Shown: in pieces, positions 24,142-28,674 of the stretch | Layout of the letters: every line of letters begins with the position of its first letter | Numbering within the stretch: position 1 is the stretch's first letter | Assembly (NCBI GenBank): GCA_022563275.1 | Contig: JADFNR010000032.1 | Location: 1-28,674 of the forward strand | DNA from: Chloroflexota bacterium | GTDB taxonomy: Bacteria; Chloroflexota; Dehalococcoidia; UBA3495 | Reading direction: 5' to 3' | DNA length: 28,674 nucleotides | Position numbers and translations under genes: made by a program | Notes under the pieces: generated by a model | The model's input: only the letters and a program-made list of their open reading frames with translations | Told to the model about the DNA's origin: nothing | The model's database searches: none

Positions 24142-24180
24142 AAAAGGGGGAACAAGATTCATTCTTGCTCCCCCTTTTTT
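24142..24180 (+). terminator. Rho-independent terminator after the dehalogenase-like gene
   Basis: The arms AAAAGGGGGAACAAG and CTTGCTCCCCCTTTTTT pair with one mismatch around a 7-base loop and end in six T residues, 28 bases after the stop. The A-run on the left side would also allow termination on the other strand. Confidence 0.92.
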
Positions 24181-24284
24181 GAAAGGACGGGACGATACGG
24201 AAAATCTCCGGCCCTGGACATACTTGGGGATCGAAATGTATCTTTGCATCGCGAGATTTATTCGCGCAGTGCATGGAGATGATT

Positions 24285-24902
24285 ATGGCTGAAGAGTGGA
24301 CCGCCGAGGGAGACCTGTTCGAGGGCTGTAATTGCAACCTGCTCTGCCCCTGTCACGTGTCCTTCCGTCAGTCGCCTACCAACGGCCATTGCGACACCAT
24401 CTGGGCCGTGTCCATCAAACGGGGCCGCTACGGCGAGGTGGATTTGACTGGTTTGAACGCGGCCATCTTTTTGCATTGTCCCGGGAATATGGCGGACGGT
24501 GACTGGACGGCCGTGTTGTACGTGGATGACCGGACCTCGCCGGAGCAAGACGAGGCGCTACGGGCGATCTTTTCCGGAGAGGCCGGCGGCCCCTGGCAGA
24601 TAATGTCCCAGTTCTACCGGGATGGAAAATACCAGGCGGTGACGAGGATGCCTTTGGAGATCACCATCGATGGGCGCACCAGGACGATCAACGCTCCGGA
24701 CCGGCTGTTTTTGGAGATGGAGACGCTCCGCGGCGGCGCGGACCGGGAAGGCGTGGTCACCATCAACAACCTGCGAAACGTCATTCATGGGGACGAGCAC
24801 GTTATGGGTCTTTCCAACTTCAAGATTGACGATGAAGGCATGACCTGGGACTACCAGGGCAAACACGGCCTCTACAGCCAGTTCAAATGGTCGGGGTCTT
24901 AG
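24285..24902 (+). CDS. DUF1326 family protein
   Basis: The protein has 205 residues from ATG 24285, chosen because GGAG lies six bases upstream. ATG codons at 24273 and 24279 in the same frame are less well placed. The N-terminus has the DUF1326 signature GCNCNLLCPC (Cys15, 17, 21, 23), a likely metal or cofactor site, and the family's usual length of about 200. The biochemical function of the family is not established. The 3' end overlaps the convergent amidohydrolase gene by 20 bases. A terminator stands upstream, so it has its own promoter. Confidence 0.88.
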   Translation: MAEEWTAEGDLFEGCNCNLLCPCHVSFRQSPTNGHCDTIWAVSIKRGRYGEVDLTGLNAAIFLHCPGNMADGDWTAVLYVDDRTSPEQDEALRAIFSGEAGGPWQIMSQFYRDGKYQAVTRMPLEITIDGRTRTINAPDRLFLEMETLRGGADREGVVTINNLRNVIHGDEHVMGLSNFKIDDEGMTWDYQGKHGLYSQFKWSGS

Positions 24903-26139
24903 ACGGCGGGACGCCGGAAAGCCGGTCAAGATAGACCTGCCCCTCTTTCATCACCAGCCGGATCCGCTGTTTGTCCTGCAACAGGACGACATCGGCCGAA
25001 GGGTCACCATCGACCACGATCAGATCGGCGAACTTTCCGGGTTCTATGGTCCCGATGCTGTCGGCCAGGCCCAGACACCCGGCAGCCCAGCCCGTGGCCG
25101 CCACCAGGGCCTGCATCGGGGTCATACCTGCTTCAACCAATAGCTCCAATTCCTTGGCGTTATTGCCGTGCTCCCAGGCTCCAGCGTCGGTGCCGGCCAC
25201 AACTTTCACGCCGGCCGATAGCGCTTTTTGAACCGTTTCCATGTGCTGCCGCCGGAACCCCTTGGCCTCGGCCTGGGCATGGGGATTGCCCTGGGTTGCG
25301 TGAAATGTGAATACCGTGAAGGTGGGCACCAGGTAGATGCCTTTGCCGGCCATCATCTTTAAAAGATCGGGCTCCAGTCCCAGCAGGCAGCCATGTTCGA
25401 TGGAATCCACCCCGGCTTCGATGGCGGTGCGAAGCCCGGGACCTCCCAGGGCGTGGCAGGCCACCGTCTTGCCATGGATGTGGGCCTCGTCGACCAACGC
25501 TTGGGTCTCTTCCTGGGTGTAGGAGCGGGTCGTGCCGCTCTGGGTTTCCCGGCCGAATCCGGTGTTGAAGAATTTGATGACATCCGCGCCCGCCCGCACG
25601 ACTTCCCGCACCATGGCCCGCACGTCGTCGGGCCCGTCGGCGATGCCTCTGGGCAGATTGGGGTCGAGCGGCGGCGGTTGGTGATGCCCCGAAGGGCTGG
25701 AGCGGTCCTGGGTGCCCTGGGTGGGCGAAAGGGGGCTGGTGGCCAATTGCAAACGAGGCCCCGGCATGAGACCCTGTTCCACCGCCTGCTTGTAGCCGAT
25801 ATCCAGCCAACCACAGTCGCGTATGGCCGTGTAACCCGTGAGCAGGGTTTCTTCCATGACTTTGGCCACGCGCATGATTCGGGTGCTGCGGGGCTCGGCC
25901 CGGCCCCAACGGCCCATCAGGTCATAGCCGAAAGACGTGAGGTGGTCGTGGCAGTCGATCAGACCGGGAAGCAGCGTGAGGCCGGTTATGTCAAGAACTT
26001 GGCAGTCCGGTGGCAATGCTACCGCGCGGCGCGGGCCCACGGCCTCGATCCGGCCTTGCCCGTTGACCAACACCGTGGCGTCAGAGAAAGGCTGCCCGCC
26101 GACGCCGTCGATCAGGTTACCTCCGGTAAGAGCTAACAT
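24883..26139 (-). CDS. Metal-dependent amidohydrolase (imidazolonepropionase-like)
   Basis: This 418-residue TIM-barrel amidohydrolase has the metal site HDH (His64, His66) after LLPGLID. A Lys in ADVIKFFNTG probably serves as the carboxylated bridge. Further ligands lie in KTVACHALGG and IEHGC, and GTDAGAWEHG carries the catalytic Asp. It ends with the usual IEPGKFADLIVVDGDP segment of the small beta domain. Such proteins cleave cyclic amides, dipeptides or related C-N bonds; the substrate here is unknown. GGAGG a few bases before the ATG at 26139 supports the start. The MBL-fold gene lies 33 bases upstream on the same strand, so the two are probably co-transcribed. Confidence 0.92.
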   Translation of the reverse strand: MLALTGGNLIDGVGGQPFSDATVLVNGQGRIEAVGPRRAVALPPDCQVLDITGLTLLPGLIDCHDHLTSFGYDLMGRWGRAEPRSTRIMRVAKVMEETLLTGYTAIRDCGWLDIGYKQAVEQGLMPGPRLQLATSPLSPTQGTQDRSSPSGHHQPPPLDPNLPRGIADGPDDVRAMVREVVRAGADVIKFFNTGFGRETQSGTTRSYTQEETQALVDEAHIHGKTVACHALGGPGLRTAIEAGVDSIEHGCLLGLEPDLLKMMAGKGIYLVPTFTVFTFHATQGNPHAQAEAKGFRRQHMETVQKALSAGVKVVAGTDAGAWEHGNNAKELELLVEAGMTPMQALVAATGWAAGCLGLADSIGTIEPGKFADLIVVDGDPSADVVLLQDKQRIRLVMKEGQVYLDRLSGVPPSKTPTI

Positions 26140-26172
26140 GGTCCTCCGGCCTTGGGCCGACGGATTCGGACG

Positions 26173-27006
26173 CTAAAGGGCCTGCCAGAAACGGCGGCCT
26201 TGTTTCTCGACGATCTTGCCGAAGCCCGGCCGGGCCAGGTGGACCGCCGCCACCGGGATACCCTCCCGCTCCAGACGGTCCATCATCTGGCGGCGGGTGA
26301 TCCGTGTCTGCACCGGGTCGATATCGGCCCGGGATACCCAATCGGTGTTCTCGATCTGGACCGTGTTATGCAGGATGTCGCCCAGGACCAGACCGTTCTC
26401 ACCCTGGGATGAGATCATCAGGCTCATGTGGCCGGGGGTGTGGCCCGGCGTGGCTAAGGCGGTGATCTCGCTGGTTATCTGGTGACCGTCCTCCATCAGG
26501 TTCAGCACACCCAGGTCCTCCAGCGGCCAGACACACTCCGGGGCGTTGGGGAACCGGTCCTCGATCAAGGCTGGGTCGTGGCAGGCCTCCCAGTCCTTGG
26601 CGCTCACGTAGTATTGGGCGTTCGGAAACGTGGGCGTGTACTTGCCGTCCTTGGTTGTCAGGTTCCAGCCCACGTGGTCCCGGTGGGCGTGGGTCAAGAC
26701 CACCATGTCCACGTCCTCAGGACGCATGCCGTGGGACTTGAAGTCGTCCAGCAGCTCTCCCCACGGGGTTTCTGGAGTAACTTTGGGCCCCAGGCCGGTG
26801 TCTACGACGATAGTGTGGCCATCCGACTTGATCAAGAAGCAGGCCAGGTTGAAGCTGACGCCGTTGGAGGCAGATAGGTGTGATTCCTGCCCTTTCCAGT
26901 CATCCGCGGGGATGTCTGGGAAGAAGTTGCAGAGGTCGAACTCCAAGACTCCGTCCGATAGTGAAGTAATCTCCACGTTGCCGATGGTCAGCTTATCGTT
27001 TGGCAA
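26173..27006 (-). CDS. Metallo-beta-lactamase fold hydrolase
   Basis: The 277-residue protein has the binuclear zinc motif THAHRDH (His106, His108, Asp110, His111). A second His lies in ATPGHTPGHMSL, followed by an Asp in LVLGDILHN and a His near the C-terminus (AAVHLARPG). The layout matches AHL-lactonase-like and related hydrolases that cleave esters or lactones; the substrate is not predictable. The start is a TTG at 27006 with GGGAG seven bases upstream. It precedes the amidohydrolase on the same strand. Confidence 0.9.
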   Translation of the reverse strand: MPNDKLTIGNVEITSLSDGVLEFDLCNFFPDIPADDWKGQESHLSASNGVSFNLACFLIKSDGHTIVVDTGLGPKVTPETPWGELLDDFKSHGMRPEDVDMVVLTHAHRDHVGWNLTTKDGKYTPTFPNAQYYVSAKDWEACHDPALIEDRFPNAPECVWPLEDLGVLNLMEDGHQITSEITALATPGHTPGHMSLMISSQGENGLVLGDILHNTVQIENTDWVSRADIDPVQTRITRRQMMDRLEREGIPVAAVHLARPGFGKIVEKQGRRFWQAL

Positions 27007-27139
27007 TTCAGCACTCCCAGTGGCTCGTTGTTTCAGCGTGACCGGCAGATTATAAGCGGGCTCACCAAGAGTGGCAATCGGGTGGAGCAGGACGGGCCGC
27101 CCAAGGTCACCCTGGTCCCGGCCGGAGTCGGGAGAAAGG

Positions 27140-27206
27140 TCTCGTTGCTATCGGCGAGACTTGTAGGCGAGCAACGAGATTCTTCGTCGGCTGCGGCCTC
27201 CTCAGA
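27140..27206. repeat. Dispersed-repeat-like element with a perfect inverted repeat
   Basis: TCTCGTTGCT (27140-27149) is the exact reverse complement of AGCAACGAGA (27170-27179). It is followed by TTCTTCGTC...TCAGAATGAC, a string resembling intergenic repeat families common in environmental bacterial genomes. It carries no gene. It marks the place where the window changes from compact, intact genes to broken ones. Confidence 0.55.
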
Positions 27207-27280
27207 ATGACAAAACTAAGCTGGGACGGTTCCCTGCTTACCTGAAGTAATGGCTAGCCGGAAATCCCCCTAAAAGAATT

Positions 27281-27544
27281 GAATGCGCCGTTGAAACCAC
27301 GCGGGTGTTTTTTCGTCAACTGGACAATGATATAATTGAAAGTTACGTGGCCACCGGTGAGCCGCTCGATAAAGCCGGAGCCTATGGCATTCAGGGTTTC
27401 GGTTCAGCGCTGGTGGAACGGATCGAGGGTTGCTATTTTAACGTAATGGGCCTGCCGGTGGCTCGGCTGATCGACCTGCTGGCCCGTTGCGGTTATAAAT
27501 ACAATTTCGGCTCTTTTTGCCAGGTAAGACTTTTTGCTAGATAA
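27281..27544 (+). pseudogene. maf: C-terminal fragment of Maf nucleotide pyrophosphatase
   Basis: The frame reads ECAVETTRVFF and continues IIESYVATGEPLDKAGAYGI, then QGFGSALVERIEGCYFNV and MGLPVARLIDLL. These are the conserved C-terminal motifs of Maf/YhdE house-cleaning pyrophosphatases. The N-terminal ~110 residues, with the family's ASxSPRR start, are missing. The sequence upstream does not encode them in any frame. A GTG at 27305 would only start a fragment. It is a remnant or an assembly fragment. Confidence 0.75.
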
Positions 27545-27714
27545 AACCTCGGATCAGTAGGCTGATAGAATAACAGAGCAATCTTAATTTTTGGCTTTCG
27601 TTATGATCGAACATTTTAAAAATTACCATATCAACTACGGATAATCTCAGGATTAACTCTCAGGCGGCCTGCCGGAGAATTAAATAAAAGTTTCGTGGAA
27701 TAAAGGGAAAAAAT

Positions 27715-28438
27715 ATGAATCTAAAAATCTTGCTGGCTCAGCTTCGATCCAGGGACGCGGCTGTATCCAAGCGCCTGGAACAGGCTTATAACATCGATGT
27801 CAACCAGCGATTTATCGCACTGCTGCAACATTTTGCCGACAGATTTCCTCATGAGGAAAACATTTCCATCCTCCGCGCTCCGGGCCGGGTAAACCTGATC
27901 GGCGAGCATACCGACTACAACGGCCTGCCCGTGCTGCCAATGGCTATCGACTACGATACGCTGGTGGCATTTTCTCCCCGCGAAGACCAAATGATAAAGG
28001 CCGTCAATCCCTTTTATCCAGACCGGTCATTTAAGATCGAGCGCGCTATTCCACATTTTGAGACCGGCGACTCTGCCTGCCGGACATACTTTTATCGTTG
28101 CCAACTCGATGATAGTGGCCTCCAAGTCCCAGGGGGCCAGGATGAAGTACAATACCCGGCACCACGTCTGCCTGATGGCCGCCGCCCTGCTGGCTAAACG
28201 TCTGAGATTAGATAAAGATGGAAAAAGCATAAAAAATTTGGGGTACATTTATTTTAAAATTGGCCGGGATAAGATGATGCAAGCTCTTAAAAGTAACCTG
28301 AAATGGCATGGCTACCATAAAATTGAACTGGCCCATGAGTTGGAAATAAGCCTGGAGGAGCTTAACGAAAAATTCTGCACTACCACCGGCAACGAACATT
28401 CCGAAGGTCTGTATAATTTTCCCTGCGTTGCACTGTAA
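27715..28438 (+). pseudogene. galK: Galactokinase-like gene, internally deleted and frameshifted
   Basis: From ATG 27715 (AGGG about nine bases upstream) the frame encodes a galactokinase N-terminus with [20 protein letters not shown], the substrate-binding signature. At about 28055-28085 the similarity jumps to another frame, with [20 protein letters not shown] and [19 protein letters not shown]. These normally lie more than 100 residues further on. The ATP-binding GHMP motif (GLSSSSA type) in between is absent. The first frame stops at 28197 and the second at 28438. Similarity to galactokinase fades near 28370 ([12 protein letters not shown]). It cannot make an active kinase as written. It may be a decayed gene or a chimera. 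Confidence 0.75.
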
Positions 28439-28674
28439 GAGTATCAATCTTGTTGAAGCCACATTAATAGAAAGTCGATACAGTGTTACGAAAAGAAGCA
28501 GCGAAGGAAAAGTGGATAATTCGAGCGCTTCTTTTGACGTGAGTGTAATTATTAAAACAGCCACCGATAATGAGATACTGCCTGCTAAAAGTATATCCAA
28601 CAATGCTGTTGGCAGAGGAATAAGAAGTGTTGCAAGAACGGTTACCAGACCAATAGCTAAAATAATATTGCTGT
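28208..28674 (-). pseudogene. flhA: N-terminal fragment of flagellar export protein FlhA, cut by the window edge
   Basis: On the - strand the frame is open to the window end and reads [20 protein letters not shown] followed by [18 protein letters not shown]. Next come [27 protein letters not shown] and [14 protein letters not shown]. These are the membrane-domain hallmarks of FlhA, the bacterial flagellar type III export gate. Similarity ends near 28382. The rest of the frame, down to the stop at 28208, is the antisense of the galactokinase remnant. It is therefore a fragment joined to unrelated DNA. Closely related InvA/SctV export proteins share these motifs, so FlhA is the likeliest but not the only reading. 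Confidence 0.7.

Noticed and set aside
22744..24249. A 501-codon open frame on the - strand opposite the dehalogenase-like gene
   Set aside because: It is antisense to a gene with two intact Fe-S motifs, a good ribosome binding site and a terminator. Its composition is that of a GC-rich shadow frame and it matches no family.
25393..26136. A 247-codon + strand frame inside the amidohydrolase gene, and a 249-codon - strand frame at 25160-25909
   Set aside because: Both are shadows of the amidohydrolase, whose metal-binding motifs are complete.

Overview
The window looks like a metagenome-derived contig from a bacterium of the Chloroflexota, probably a Dehalococcoidia/SAR202-type lineage. This is an inference from gene content: bifunctional phosphoglucose/phosphomannose isomerase, a soluble reductive-dehalogenase-like Fe-S protein, DUF1326, amidohydrolase and metallo-beta-lactamase (MBL)-fold genes, Shine-Dalgarno-led genes with frequent GTG/TTG starts, and rho-independent terminators. 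No rRNA or tRNA gene is present to fix the taxonomy.

The centrepiece (1-10971, + strand) is an archaellum (archaeal flagellum) locus. It holds a scrambled archaellin fragment, two essentially identical tandem archaellin genes (728-bp unit), a third diverged archaellin, a very large ArlC/D/E-like switch-complex candidate with a long charged repetitive middle, then arlG, arlF, arlH, arlI, arlJ and an acidic protein of unknown function. A strong terminator closes the locus. The order G-F-H-I-J together with a CDE-like component and class III signal peptides makes a nearly complete secretion and rotation machine. Only a dedicated prepilin peptidase (PibD/FlaK type) is not seen here.

Convergent to it (19742-11019, - strand) lies a probable operon: a coiled-coil protein, a zinc-ribbon protein, a MoxR AAA+ ATPase, an unlisted 51-residue membrane peptide, a DUF58 protein, a membrane transglutaminase-like protein whose catalytic Cys is replaced by Ile, and a 671-residue protein. 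The N-terminal ~165 residues of that last protein are clearly homologous to the ArlF of the archaellum locus, and it carries three ~105-residue tandem repeats. I infer that this second operon could build or anchor the archaellum in a bacterial envelope.

20262-27006 is ordinary housekeeping and catabolic sequence: a small membrane protein, an XRE-type regulator, the isomerase, the dehalogenase-like protein, DUF1326, amidohydrolase and MBL hydrolase, with two clear terminators. From about 27140 to the end the sequence changes character. After a dispersed-repeat-like element come broken pieces of maf, galactokinase (internally deleted and frameshifted) and bacterial flagellar flhA, in visibly more AT-rich DNA. 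Both window ends therefore show rearranged sequence, which suggests assembly artefacts or decayed, recombined DNA. The flhA piece should not be read as proof of a second flagellar system in the same organism.
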